Shown one piece after another: positions 49,298 to 57,457 of a stretch of 64,000 bases of DNA. Source of the stretch: Hyphomicrobiales bacterium. GTDB lineage: Bacteria; Pseudomonadota; Alphaproteobacteria; Rhizobiales; Xanthobacteraceae. The translations under genes were made by a program, and so were the position numbers. The stretch spans positions 1 through 64,000 of the forward strand of contig JAFKKH010000021.1 in NCBI GenBank assembly GCA_017305665.1. Reading direction: 5' to 3'. Each line of letters starts with the position of its first letter. Within the stretch, counting starts at the first letter, position 1. The notes below the pieces were generated by a model that was not told the origin of the DNA, did not search any database, and worked only from the letters and a program-made list of their open reading frames with translations.

Positions 49298-50542
49298 ATG
49301 GACGCAGCAACTGTCGGTTTGCCCGTTGAGGAATCCTCGATCCGCTACGATGGCTGGCGGGTGGTCGCCGTCTGTTTCCTGGTGGCCACGTTCGGCTGGG
49401 GCCTCGGATTCTACGGCCAGAGCGTCTATCTCGCGGAACTGCACCGCCTGCACGGCTGGCCGACCTCGCTGATCTCGTCGGCGACGACGTTCTTCTATCT
49501 GTTCGGTGCGCTCGCCGTGGCGTTCATCAGCGAGGCCATCCGCGGGCTCGGTCCGCGCAATTGCATGATCGCGGGCGTGTGCGTGATGGCGGGCGCGACT
49601 GCACTGCTCGGCCAGATCACCTCGCCATGGCAGCTTTATGCCGTCAGCGCATTGCTGGCGATGGGCTGGGCCGGCACCAGTCTCGGCATGATCACCAACA
49701 CACTGGGCCTCTGGTTCGATACCAAGCGCGGCATGGCGATCAGCCTCGCGCTCAACGGCGCGAGCTGCGGCGGCGTTGTCGGTGTGCCGCTGCTGGTCGC
49801 GGCGATCGGCCATTTCGGGTTTTCCGGCGCGGCCACTGCGGCGGCGATCGTGATGGTGGCGCTGCTGGTTCCGGTGATCTTTCTTTTTGTCGGGCATCCC
49901 CCTGAGCGAGAACGCATCGGCGCAGGTCCGTCCGGTGTGGCGGCGGCAAATGGTCCGTCGCCACTCCAGATCCGCTCCATGGCTCTTCGCGACGTCGCGT
50001 TCCTGACGCTGACGATCGCATTCGCGTTGGTTCTGTTCGCGCAGGTCGGCTTTATCGTGCACCTGATCTCATTCCTCGATCCGGTGATCGGCCGCGAGCG
50101 CGCCGCGGTCGCGGTTGCCTTGCTGACGGCGATGGCGGTGGTCGGCCGGCTACTGTTCTCGACCGTGATCGATCGTCTCAACCAGCGGCTCGCGTCCGCG
50201 CTCTCGTTTGCCAGCCAGGCGCTGGCACTGGCTATCCTCATCAATTCGCGCAACGAGATGTTGCTGATCGCGGCCTGCGGACTGTTCGGCTTTTCGGTCG
50301 GCAACCTCATTACCCTGCCGGCGTTGATCATCCAGCGCGAGTTCGCACCGAAATCGTTCGGCGTTCTGGTCAGCCTGCTGACCGCGGTGACACAAGTTAC
50401 CTACGCCTTCGGGCCCGGTATTATCGGATTCCTGCGCGATGCCTTCGGAGGATACGCGGTGCCGTTCTCCGTGTGCATCGGTCTCGAGCTGAGTGCGGCC
50501 ATGCTGATCATGGTGCGCGGGCGCGCTCAACTTTCGCGCTGA
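49298..50542 (+). CDS. Major facilitator superfamily transporter (MCT/OxlT-like)
   Basis: A 414-residue 12-helix carrier. It opens with a short tail and VVAVCFLVATFGWGLGFYGQSVYL, similar to monocarboxylate/oxalate-type MFS members. The loop region FISEAIRGLGPRNCMIAG and the SLGMITNTLGLWFDTKRGMAIS block are typical, as is the central hydrophilic linker (about 200-235). The ATG at 49298 begins MDAATVGLP. Its end overlaps the convergent VOC gene by 16 bases. Substrate unknown. Confidence 0.84.
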   Translation: MDAATVGLPVEESSIRYDGWRVVAVCFLVATFGWGLGFYGQSVYLAELHRLHGWPTSLISSATTFFYLFGALAVAFISEAIRGLGPRNCMIAGVCVMAGATALLGQITSPWQLYAVSALLAMGWAGTSLGMITNTLGLWFDTKRGMAISLALNGASCGGVVGVPLLVAAIGHFGFSGAATAAAIVMVALLVPVIFLFVGHPPERERIGAGPSGVAAANGPSPLQIRSMALRDVAFLTLTIAFALVLFAQVGFIVHLISFLDPVIGRERAAVAVALLTAMAVVGRLLFSTVIDRLNQRLASALSFASQALALAILINSRNEMLLIAACGLFGFSVGNLITLPALIIQREFAPKSFGVLVSLLTAVTQVTYAFGPGIIGFLRDAFGGYAVPFSVCIGLELSAAMLIMVRGRAQLSR

Positions 50543-51024
50543 CGCATCAGGTCGTCGAGATCGAGGCGGCGGGTGAACATTGCAAGGCCGCCGTTAGCGT
50601 CACGCGGCCATTCGTTCTGCGGTCGGTCGCGATAGAGCTCCACGCCGTTTTGATCGGGATCGCGCAGGTACAGCGCCTCGCTGACGCCATGGTCGCTGGC
50701 GCCGTCGAGTTGGATGCCGGCCTGCAACACGCGATGCAGCGCGTCGGCCAGTGCCGCGCGGGTGGGATACAGGATCGCGGTATGGAAGAGCCCCGTCGTT
50801 CCCGATGGCGGCGGTGAACCGCCCTTGCTCTCCCAGGTGTTGAGGCCGATGTGGTGATGGTAGCCGCCGGCGGAAATGAATGCGGCCTGATCGCCATAGC
50901 GCTGCATCAGTTCGAAGCCAAGGACACCGCAGTAGAAGCCAAGTGCGTGCTCGAGGTCGGCGACTTTCAGGTGGACATGTCCGATCCGGGTGCCGGCGAT
51001 GATCGGTTTTGTGGTACCGGGCAT
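50527..51024 (-). CDS. VOC-family protein (catechol 2,3-dioxygenase/glyoxalase-like)
   Basis: A 165-residue single-domain vicinal oxygen chelate protein. GHVHLKVADLEHALGFYCGVLGFEL (two blocks) contains the first metal His; GGYHHHIGLNTWES, GLFHTAILYP and LYLRDPDQNGVELYRDRP complete the pattern, with Glu in the last as the expected ligand. This resembles CatE-like extradiol dioxygenase halves and glyoxalase-like proteins. The ATG at 51024 opens MPGTTKPIIAGT. A repeat element lies upstream. Substrate unknown. Confidence 0.84.
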   Translation of the reverse strand: MPGTTKPIIAGTRIGHVHLKVADLEHALGFYCGVLGFELMQRYGDQAAFISAGGYHHHIGLNTWESKGGSPPPSGTTGLFHTAILYPTRAALADALHRVLQAGIQLDGASDHGVSEALYLRDPDQNGVELYRDRPQNEWPRDANGGLAMFTRRLDLDDLMRQRES

Positions 51025-51037
51025 GGGTCCACCATAG

Positions 51038-51143
51038 GCCGTCATCCAGAGGTGCGAGCCGTTTCTTACGGCGAGCCTCGAAGGATGGACGGCCGTCGCC
51101 CCTTCGAGGGCTTCGCTACGCTCCGCCACCTCAGGGTGACGGC
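51038..51143. repeat. Palindromic repeat element, GTCATCCTGAGG class (copy 2)
   Basis: Starts GCCGTCATCCAGAGGTGCGAGCC, includes GAGCCTCGAAGGATGGACGG and CCTTCGAGGG, and ends CACCTCAGGGTGACGGC. The ends pair over about 105 bases. It sits between the VOC gene and the decarboxylase-family gene, both on the minus strand. Confidence 0.7.
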
Positions 51144-51177
51144 TTTTCGGCTCACGATATATGGCGGTTCAGGTTAT

Positions 51178-51723
51178 TCACGCAAGCTCCGACACCTCGC
51201 CATCCGGCAGCGGGAACTGGAACGTGTTCAACGTCATCGACACCAGGGTGTAGTAGCCGCATAGGCCGATGATCTCGACGATGCCGCGCTCGGTCAGGAC
51301 CTTTACCGCTTCGTCGTAAAGACCCTGCGCGAGGCCGTGGCCCTCGTGCAGGGATTTGGCGACGTCGTAGATCATCTTGCCCTTGGGATCGTCGAAGGTT
51401 GGTGTGCGGCGCTGGCGGATATCCTCGATGATTTTCGGATCCATGCCGCCCTTCAGCGCCAGACGCTTGTGCGCATACCACTCGTAGTGCGAACTAAAGT
51501 GCCGCGCCGTGACGAGGATCGCGATCTCCGACAGCTTGGCCGGAAAGATCGTATCGAAGCGCAGGACCGCGCCGAGCCGTGTCGCGTGACGGGCCATCTC
51601 CGGGCTGTTGAGCCAGGCCATCATCGGCGGCGGCGGGCTGCCGCGCTTGCTGGCGATGGACTCGTCGTAGGTCTGCTTCTGGTCCGCGTTCATTTCGCCA
51701 GGCGAAAGCAGCTTCAGGCGCAT
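51178..51723 (-). CDS. Carboxymuconolactone decarboxylase-family protein
   Basis: A 181-residue helical protein of the CMD/AhpD-like family. Blocks are PMMAWLNSPEMARHATRLGAVLRFD, AILVTARHFSSHYEWYAHKRLALKGG, and VEIIGLCGYYTLVSMTLNTFQFPLP, the standard layout for this family. The CXXC pair of AhpD is absent, so it is not an alkylhydroperoxidase; a decarboxylase or unknown role fits. AAGAGGAAACCCCC precedes the ATG at 51723. It lies divergent from acyl-CoA dehydrogenase 1. Confidence 0.82.
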   Translation of the reverse strand: MRLKLLSPGEMNADQKQTYDESIASKRGSPPPPMMAWLNSPEMARHATRLGAVLRFDTIFPAKLSEIAILVTARHFSSHYEWYAHKRLALKGGMDPKIIEDIRQRRTPTFDDPKGKMIYDVAKSLHEGHGLAQGLYDEAVKVLTERGIVEIIGLCGYYTLVSMTLNTFQFPLPDGEVSELA

Positions 51724-51912
51724 GGGGGTTTCCTCTTGTTTTCCCGTTGGGTGCATCCTGCAAGTATCATTGTCTGCGCGCGACTTCCATGTTGCGGAAT
51801 ACATGTCTGCGGCGACAGACATGTTGAAATCCCTATTGCGCCCGATAAGGTCGCGGGCAACACGGCGCGTCTGCCGCACGGCGGATGCGATCTCCATTCA
51901 GGGAAACGTTGC

Positions 51913-53097
51913 ATGTCCGATCTCGATACCTTTCGCCGCGAAACGCGCGCCTGGCTCGACGCCAACTGTCCGCCCGAGATGCGCAAACCCATGACCTCGG
52001 ACGAGGACACGTTCTGGGGCGGGCGCAACGCAAAGTTCGCGTCGGAGCCGCAGCGCGTCTGGTTCGAGCGGATGCGCGACAAGGGCTGGACCGTGCCGCA
52101 CTGGCCGAAGGAATATGGCGGCGGCGGACTCGATGGCGAGGAAGCCAAGATCGTCCGGCAGGAAATGGCCGCGATCGGCGCGCGGCAGCCGCTCACCTCG
52201 TTCGGCATCTCCATGCTCGGACCGGCGCTGCTCAAATACGGCACTGACGCGCAGAAGAAAGAGCATCTGCCGAAGATCACCGCGGGCCTGATCCGCTGGT
52301 GCCAGGGCTATTCCGAGCCGAACGCCGGCTCCGATCTGGCCTCGCTGCAGACCCGCGCCGAAAGCGACGGCAATGACTACGTTATCAACGGCCAGAAGAT
52401 CTGGACGTCCTATGCCAACTTCGCCGACTGGATTTTCTGTCTGGTGCGCACTGATCCGTCGGCGAAGAAGCACGACGGCATCAGCTTCATTCTGTTCGAT
52501 ATGACATCGAAGGGCGTTTCAACAAAGCCGATCCTGCTGATCTCCGGCAAGTCACCATTCTGCGAAACCTTCTTCGACAACGTGCGGGTGCCGAAATCGC
52601 ACGTGGTCGGCACCGTCAACCGCGGCTGGGATGTCGCAAAATATCTGCTGCAGCACGAGCGCGCGATGATATCCGGTATGGGCGAGCGTGGCGTCGGTCG
52701 CCCGCTCGGGCAGGTCGCAGCAGACTCCGTCGGCTCCGATGAGCAGGGCCGGCTGGATGACGCGATGTTGCGTGGCCAGATCGCCTCGTTCGAAGTGGAC
52801 GAGGCGGCATTGTCGGCCGCGGCCGAGCGCATGGTGGATCTCAATAAGGCCGGGCAAGGTCATCCGGCGTTTTCCTCGGCGATGAAATATTACGGGACCG
52901 AGCTGAACAAGCGGCGCTATGAGATATTGATGTCCGCCGGCGGCATCGATGCGCTGGAGTGGGAAAGTCCGCGGTCGAAGGAAGGCGCGCGCCCGCGCGC
53001 GTGGCTCCGTACCAAGGCTAACTCGATCGAAGGCGGCACCAGCGAAGTGATGCTCGGCATCGTCGCCAAGCGCATTCTCGATCTGCCGGGGGCGTAG
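51913..53097 (+). CDS. Acyl-CoA dehydrogenase, large-subunit type
   Basis: A 394-residue flavoprotein oxidising an acyl-CoA. Blocks are GWTVPHWPKEYGGGG, QGYSEPNAGSDLASLQTR for flavin and substrate contact, IWTSYANFADW, and ANSIEGGTSEVMLGIVAKRIL at the C-terminus. The start has an N-terminal tail rich in acidic residues. With the next gene, it resembles the paired pimeloyl-CoA dehydrogenase large/small subunits of Rhodopseudomonas or steroid-type heteromers, but the substrate is not proven. Start ATG 51913 follows AGGGAAAC. A repeat element separates it from the next gene. Confidence 0.88.
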   Translation: MSDLDTFRRETRAWLDANCPPEMRKPMTSDEDTFWGGRNAKFASEPQRVWFERMRDKGWTVPHWPKEYGGGGLDGEEAKIVRQEMAAIGARQPLTSFGISMLGPALLKYGTDAQKKEHLPKITAGLIRWCQGYSEPNAGSDLASLQTRAESDGNDYVINGQKIWTSYANFADWIFCLVRTDPSAKKHDGISFILFDMTSKGVSTKPILLISGKSPFCETFFDNVRVPKSHVVGTVNRGWDVAKYLLQHERAMISGMGERGVGRPLGQVAADSVGSDEQGRLDDAMLRGQIASFEVDEAALSAAAERMVDLNKAGQGHPAFSSAMKYYGTELNKRRYEILMSAGGIDALEWESPRSKEGARPRAWLRTKANSIEGGTSEVMLGIVAKRILDLPGA

Positions 53098-53118
53098 CGG
53101 ATTTGGCGCGGCGCACCA

Positions 53119-53240
53119 GCCGTCATCCTGAGGCGCGAGCCGTTTTTGGCGAGCCTCGAAGGATGAACGGCTGTCGCCCTTCGAGGCGCGCAAGTCGGCA
53201 GCGCACTTGCGCGCCTGAGCGCGCACCTCAGGGTAACGGC
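53119..53240. repeat. Palindromic repeat element, GTCATCCTGAGG class (copy 3)
   Basis: Starts GCCGTCATCCTGAGGCGCGAGCC, with GAGCCTCGAAGGATGAACGG and CCTTCGAGGCGCG, an inner GCGCAAGTCGGCAGCGCACTTGCGC stem, and ends CACCTCAGGGTAACGGC. It lies between the two acyl-CoA dehydrogenase genes and may shape the mRNA between them. Confidence 0.7.
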
Positions 53241-53277
53241 AACACAACGTCATTCAATTTTGTTTAGGAACTGAGTC

Positions 53278-54417
53278 ATGCCTCTCCTCCTCACTGAAGA
53301 ACAATCCATGCTTCGCGACAGTGCGCGCGGACTCATCAGCGACAAGGCGCCGGTTGCGCACCTGCGCAAGCTGCGCGACGGCAGGGATGCCGCCGGCTTT
53401 TCCTCCGAATTGTGGGCGACCTTTGCCGAGATGGGTTTCTGCGGCCTGCTGATCCCGGAGCAATTCGGCGGCAGCGGGCTCGGCTGTGTCGAGGCCGGTA
53501 TCGTCATGGAGGAAATCGGCCGGACGCTGATGCCGGCGCCGTTTCTTGCAAGCAGCGTACTGGCGGCCTCCGCGCTCTCGCGCGCTGGCAGCGACGCGCA
53601 GAAGTCGGAACACCTGCCGAAGATCGCGGCCGGCAAGCTGCTGGCCGCGCTGGCGGTCGATGAAGGGGCCAAGCACCGGCCGGCACAGATCGCGCTGCAG
53701 GCCACGCGATCTGGCAATGGCTTCAAATTGAGCGGCGCGAAGGCGCTCGTCGTCGATGGCCACGCCGCTGGGTTGCTGATCGTCGCGGCGCGCACGGCAG
53801 GAAGTTCCGGCGATCGCGATGGGTTGACGCTGTTTCTGGTCGATCCGAAGGCCAGGGGTCTCACGGTCGAACGCACGATCATGGTCGATGCGCACAACGC
53901 CGCGCGTATCACCTTCGATAATGTCGAGGTCGATGCCGATCACGTGCTCGGCGAGGTCGACGGCGGCGGCGCATTGCTCGAGAACGTGCTCAACATCGGC
54001 CGCGGCGCGGTCGCCTCCGAAATGGTCGGCCTGAGCGAAGAGGTGTTCGGTCGCACCGTGACCTATCTCAAGGACCGCAAGCAGTTCGGTAAGGCGATCG
54101 GCGAATTCCAGGCGCTGCAGCATCGCGCCGCGCAGCTCTACATCGATATCGAGATCACCCGCGCCGCGGTGCTCAAAGCGCTGCAGGCGCTCGATACCGA
54201 TATTGAGAAGGCTGCGGCCGCCGTCGCGGTCGCCAAGGCGCGCGCCGGAACGACTGCGACCCGCGCCGTACAGGAAGGCGTGCAGATGCACGGCGGCATG
54301 GGCATGACCGACCAGTTCGACATCGGCCTGTTCATGAAGCGCGCGCGGGTTTGCGAGGAATTGTTCGGCGACGCCAACTTCCACGCCGACCAATTGGCGC
54401 GCGCGAAGGGGTATTGA
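53278..54417 (+). CDS. Acyl-CoA dehydrogenase, small-subunit type
   Basis: A 379-residue acyl-CoA dehydrogenase. It starts MPLLLTEEQSMLRDSARG and has WATFAEMGFCGLLIPEQFGG, the FAD/substrate region around residue 120-180 (weaker than in its partner: AVDEGAKHRPAQIALQ replaces the usual TEPxAGSD motif), RKQFGKAIGEFQALQHRAA and GGMGMTDQFDIG. The missing TEPxGSD-like loop suggests it depends on a partner subunit, as in heteromeric dehydrogenases. AGGAACTGAG lies before the ATG. It follows the first dehydrogenase after a repeat. Confidence 0.87.
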   Translation: MPLLLTEEQSMLRDSARGLISDKAPVAHLRKLRDGRDAAGFSSELWATFAEMGFCGLLIPEQFGGSGLGCVEAGIVMEEIGRTLMPAPFLASSVLAASALSRAGSDAQKSEHLPKIAAGKLLAALAVDEGAKHRPAQIALQATRSGNGFKLSGAKALVVDGHAAGLLIVAARTAGSSGDRDGLTLFLVDPKARGLTVERTIMVDAHNAARITFDNVEVDADHVLGEVDGGGALLENVLNIGRGAVASEMVGLSEEVFGRTVTYLKDRKQFGKAIGEFQALQHRAAQLYIDIEITRAAVLKALQALDTDIEKAAAAVAVAKARAGTTATRAVQEGVQMHGGMGMTDQFDIGLFMKRARVCEELFGDANFHADQLARAKGY

Positions 54418-54423
54418 TATCGA

Positions 54424-54468
54424 CCGTCATTCCGGGTTCACCCCAAAAGGGGTGTCCCGGAATGACGG
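54424..54468. terminator. Strong bidirectional hairpin, GTCATTCCGGG class (copy 2)
   Basis: CCGTCATTCCGGG (54424-54436) pairs with CCCGGAATGACGG (54456-54468), with an inner stem CACCCC/GGGGTG around an AAAA loop. It lies exactly between convergent genes (acyl-CoA dehydrogenase and the amino-acid binding protein), so it probably stops transcription both ways even without a T-run. It is a repeated element related to 45755-45812. Confidence 0.7.
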
Positions 54469-54478
54469 CGTCTGATTG

Positions 54479-55516
54479 CTACCTCAGCGGCGGCGCGTAC
54501 ATGATACCGCCGGCGTTCCAGAGCTGATTGAGACCGCGTGGAATCTTCAGCTTGGAGTTGGCGCCGATGTTGCGGTCATAGACCTCGCCGTAGTTGCCGA
54601 CATGGCGGATGATGCGCGCGGCCCAGTCCTTGGTCAGGCCGAGATCCTCGCCGTATTCGCCTTCGTTGCCGACCAGGCGCATCACATCGGGTTTCTTCGA
54701 TTTCATCGCCTCGTCGATGTTCTTCGAAGTGACGCCGAGCTCTTCGGCGTTGATCATCGCATAAAGCGTCCACTTGACGATCATCATCCAGTCGTCGTCG
54801 CGTTGGCGGACCACCGGCGCCAGCGGCTCCTTGGAGATCACGTCGGGCAGGATGAAGCTCTCGTTGGGTTTGGTCAGGCGCAGCCGCAGCGCGTAGAGCT
54901 GCGAGACGTCGGAGGTCATCACATCGCATTTGGCCTCGTCGTAGGCCTTCAGCATGTCCTCCAGCTTCTCGAATTTCACTTCCTCGTAATTGAGGTTGTT
55001 GTCCTTGAAGTAGTCGGCGAGGTTGAGCCGTGTCGTGGTGCCGTCCTGCACGCAGATCTTGGTGCCGCCGAGATCGAGGGCCGAATCGGCCTTGCGCGAA
55101 GTACGCACCATGAAACCTTCGCCATCGTAATAGGCGACGGCCGGGAAATAGAGGTCGTAGTTGGTTTCGCGCGACATGCTCCATGTCGAATTGCGGGCGA
55201 GGATGTCGACCTTGCGGCTCTGCAATTCCTTGAAGCGCTCGTTGGCGTCGAGCGGGACGAATTTCACCTTCTTGGGATCGTCGAAGATCGCCGCCGCCAC
55301 GGCGCGGCAGAAGTCCACGTCGAATCCGGACCAGTTGCCCTTGTCGTCGGGAATCGAGAAGCCGGGCAAGCCTGTGTTGACGCCGCACAGCACTGCATCG
55401 CGCCGGACGGTGCGCTTCAGTGTCTTGGTGTCGTAGCGCTCATAGGTGATGGCGGCGGTCGCGATTGCGGCGGCAATCGCGAGCCCGATCAGAAGGCCGC
55501 TTCGGAATGTTCGCAT
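54479..55516 (-). CDS. Polar amino-acid ABC substrate-binding protein (AapJ-like)
   Basis: A 345-residue class II periplasmic receptor. A hydrophobic signal segment (about residues 6-24) precedes VRRDAVLCGVNTGLPGFSIPDDKGNWSGFDVDFCRAVAAAIF in consecutive family blocks. Later TWSMSRETNYDLYFPAVAYYDGEGFMV and the KICVQDGTTTRLNLADYF region match AapJ, the general L-amino-acid receptor of rhizobia. No aapQMP genes follow, so it is an orphan receptor. The ATG at 55516 has CAGGGG upstream. It is not clearly regulated by anything visible. Confidence 0.87.
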   Translation of the reverse strand: MRTFRSGLLIGLAIAAAIATAAITYERYDTKTLKRTVRRDAVLCGVNTGLPGFSIPDDKGNWSGFDVDFCRAVAAAIFDDPKKVKFVPLDANERFKELQSRKVDILARNSTWSMSRETNYDLYFPAVAYYDGEGFMVRTSRKADSALDLGGTKICVQDGTTTRLNLADYFKDNNLNYEEVKFEKLEDMLKAYDEAKCDVMTSDVSQLYALRLRLTKPNESFILPDVISKEPLAPVVRQRDDDWMMIVKWTLYAMINAEELGVTSKNIDEAMKSKKPDVMRLVGNEGEYGEDLGLTKDWAARIIRHVGNYGEVYDRNIGANSKLKIPRGLNQLWNAGGIMYAPPLR

Positions 55517-55576
55517 GGAGTTGCCCCTGTTGCAGCAATCGTCGAAAAATGGGTGGTATCAAAACGTTCGGCGCGG

Positions 55577-56170
55577 TCAGAGACGCGGTTTCTGACGCAC
55601 GATGACGCGGGTGCCGACCGGCACGCGGCTGTAGAGATCGATCACATCGGCATTGACGAGACGAAAGCAGCCGGACGAAATCGCGGTGCCGATGGTCTGC
55701 GGCTGGTTGGTGCCATGAATGCGGTAGACCGTGGTGCCGAGATACATGGCGCGTGCACCGAGCGGGTTGCCGGGACCTCCGGCCATAAAGCGCGGCAAAT
55801 AAGGTTGGCGCGCGATCATTTCCGGTGGCGGCGTCCAGTCCGGCCACTCGGCTTTGCGGGTGATGTTCAATTGTCCCTGCCACTGGAAGCCGTCGCGGCC
55901 GACGCCGATGCCGTAGCGCAGTGCGCGGCCGTTGCCCTGGATCAGGTACAGATGGCGCTCGGCGGTCTGGATGATGATGGTGCCGGGCGGCTCGGTGGTT
56001 CGATAGAGCACGAGCTGCTTGCGGTATTCCGGATCGAGCTCGACCGTGTCGTCGGGGACCAGGCCCGGCTGGTCGCCGACATCCTGCTGCTGGGCGAAGC
56101 TCTGCGAGGCAGACAGCATCAGGCCCACAGCCGCGACCATCGCCAGAATGAGGTGCCGCAACGCCGTCAT
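55577..56170 (-). CDS. L,D-transpeptidase (YkuD domain)
   Basis: A 197-residue exported peptidoglycan enzyme that makes 3-3 cross-links or anchors proteins. Signal peptide is about residues 1-27 (ending SQSFAQ). The YkuD catalytic motif is IHGTNQPQTIG followed by SSGCFRL: His152, Ser166, Cys168 and Arg170. The preceding VYRIHG and GIGVGRDGF strands fit the fold. The ATG at 56170 is preceded by GGAGAACGAG. Nothing nearby explains a special role. Confidence 0.92.
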   Translation of the reverse strand: MTALRHLILAMVAAVGLMLSASQSFAQQQDVGDQPGLVPDDTVELDPEYRKQLVLYRTTEPPGTIIIQTAERHLYLIQGNGRALRYGIGVGRDGFQWQGQLNITRKAEWPDWTPPPEMIARQPYLPRFMAGGPGNPLGARAMYLGTTVYRIHGTNQPQTIGTAISSGCFRLVNADVIDLYSRVPVGTRVIVRQKPRL

Positions 56171-56313
56171 CGCTCGTTCTCCGTTGTCCGTGCCCATCAG
56201 GCAAATCGCTTGTGCCATCAAAACCGACGAAAGCCGCTATGGCAAGCGCCCGCGATTGGCCGCGGTCGTTGGAATATCTGCAATTTTCACAAATGACAGT
56301 GGGGTGACGCGGC

Positions 56314-56445
56314 TCAGTGCGGCGCGATCCAGAGCCGCAACCCGTACGTAACCAGCGCCACGGTGCCGACGCCGCCGAGCCATAGCAGAACAAACCAGAG
56401 CAGCCGCTGCGTCAGCGGCTGCAGTTTGTCATCCGGGTCGGTCAT
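56314..56445 (-). CDS. DUF2474 small membrane protein, probable bd-oxidase accessory subunit
   Basis: A 43-residue protein with one transmembrane helix (LLWFVLLWLGGVGTVALVTYGL, shown here as the region of residues 15-36) and a short polar tail. It begins MTDPDDKLQPLTQRL. The size, position after cydB and ATGA overlap match DUF2474, a companion of cyanide-insensitive oxidases analogous to CydX. It was easy to miss because of its size. Confidence 0.8.
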   Translation of the reverse strand: MTDPDDKLQPLTQRLLWFVLLWLGGVGTVALVTYGLRLWIAPH

Positions 56446-57446
56446 GAATGATAGCCGCCGTGTGGATCGACCTTGCCGCGGAAGACGTAATAGGCCCACG
56501 CCGTATAGGCGAGGATCATCGGCACCAGCACCACGATGCCAAACAGCATGAAGATCTGGCTGTCGCGCGGCGCGGCGGCCTGCCAGATCGTGATGCTGCG
56601 CGGAACGATGTAAGGCCACATGCTGATGCCGAGCCCGGCATAGGACAACGCGAACAATGCGAGCGACAGGAAGAACGGCCGGTAGTCCTGCCGGGCGGCG
56701 AGGCTTCGCAGCAGCAGGGCCGTGACGGCGGCGACGGCGACCGGCACCGGTGCGGTCAGCAGAATGCCCGGCCAGGAAAACCATCGATGGGCGTATTCGA
56801 TGCTCAGGAACGGTGTCGCCAGGCTGACGGCGCCGATGGCCGCGAGCATGGCGAACAGCAACCACCAGCTCAGATGGTAAGCGCGCTCGCGCAGATCGCC
56901 CTCGGTCTTCATCACCAGCCAGGTGGCGCCGAGCAGGCCATAGCCTGCGACCAGCGAGATGCCGGTCAGCAGACTGAACGGTGTCAGCCAGTCCCACCAG
57001 CCTCCCGCGTAGTGCCGCCCCTCGACATGCACGCCCTGCAGGATCGCGCCGAGCGCGATGCCCTGCGCCAGTGTTGCCAGCAGCGATCCGCCGGCGAAGG
57101 CGATGTCCCAGCGGTTGCGCTCGCGCAGTGTCCGCCAGCGAAACTCGAACGCCACGCCGCGGAAGATCAGTCCGACCAGCATGGCGATCATCGGCGTATA
57201 AAGGGCAGGCATCAGCACCGAATAGGCCAGCGGAAACGCCGCCATCAGGCCGCCGCCGCCCAGCACCAGCCAGGTCTCGTTGCCGTCCCAGACCGGCGCC
57301 ACACTGTTCATGATGATGTCGCGGTCGTCCTTCTTCGGAAACAGCGGAAACAGTATGCCGAGGCCGAGGTCGAATCCGTCCATCACGACGTAGACGAAAA
57401 CCGCGAAAGCGATGATGAAGGCAAAGATCACGGGAATGTCGATCAT
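56442..57446 (-). CDS. cydB: Cytochrome bd-type ubiquinol oxidase subunit II
   Basis: A 334-residue membrane protein with about 8-9 helices. It starts MIDIPVIFAFIIAFAVFVYVVMDGFDLG, the CydB/CioB hallmark containing the acidic FDLG pair, and has NGSVAPVWDGNETWLVLGGGGL-like sequence (here NSVAPVWDGNETWLV). TGAGGAGAACG precedes the ATG at 57446. Eleven bases separate it from cydA, and it overlaps the DUF2474 gene by four. The complex reduces oxygen with quinol and does not pump protons. Confidence 0.93.
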   Translation of the reverse strand: MIDIPVIFAFIIAFAVFVYVVMDGFDLGLGILFPLFPKKDDRDIIMNSVAPVWDGNETWLVLGGGGLMAAFPLAYSVLMPALYTPMIAMLVGLIFRGVAFEFRWRTLRERNRWDIAFAGGSLLATLAQGIALGAILQGVHVEGRHYAGGWWDWLTPFSLLTGISLVAGYGLLGATWLVMKTEGDLRERAYHLSWWLLFAMLAAIGAVSLATPFLSIEYAHRWFSWPGILLTAPVPVAVAAVTALLLRSLAARQDYRPFFLSLALFALSYAGLGISMWPYIVPRSITIWQAAAPRDSQIFMLFGIVVLVPMILAYTAWAYYVFRGKVDPHGGYHS

Positions 57447-57457
57447 CGCCGTTCTCC

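Noticed and set aside
54476-56296. Plus-strand frame of 606 codons opposite the amino-acid binding protein and L,D-transpeptidase genes
   Set aside because: It covers two genes with clear signal peptides and catalytic motifs. It is an antisense frame caused by GC-rich third positions.
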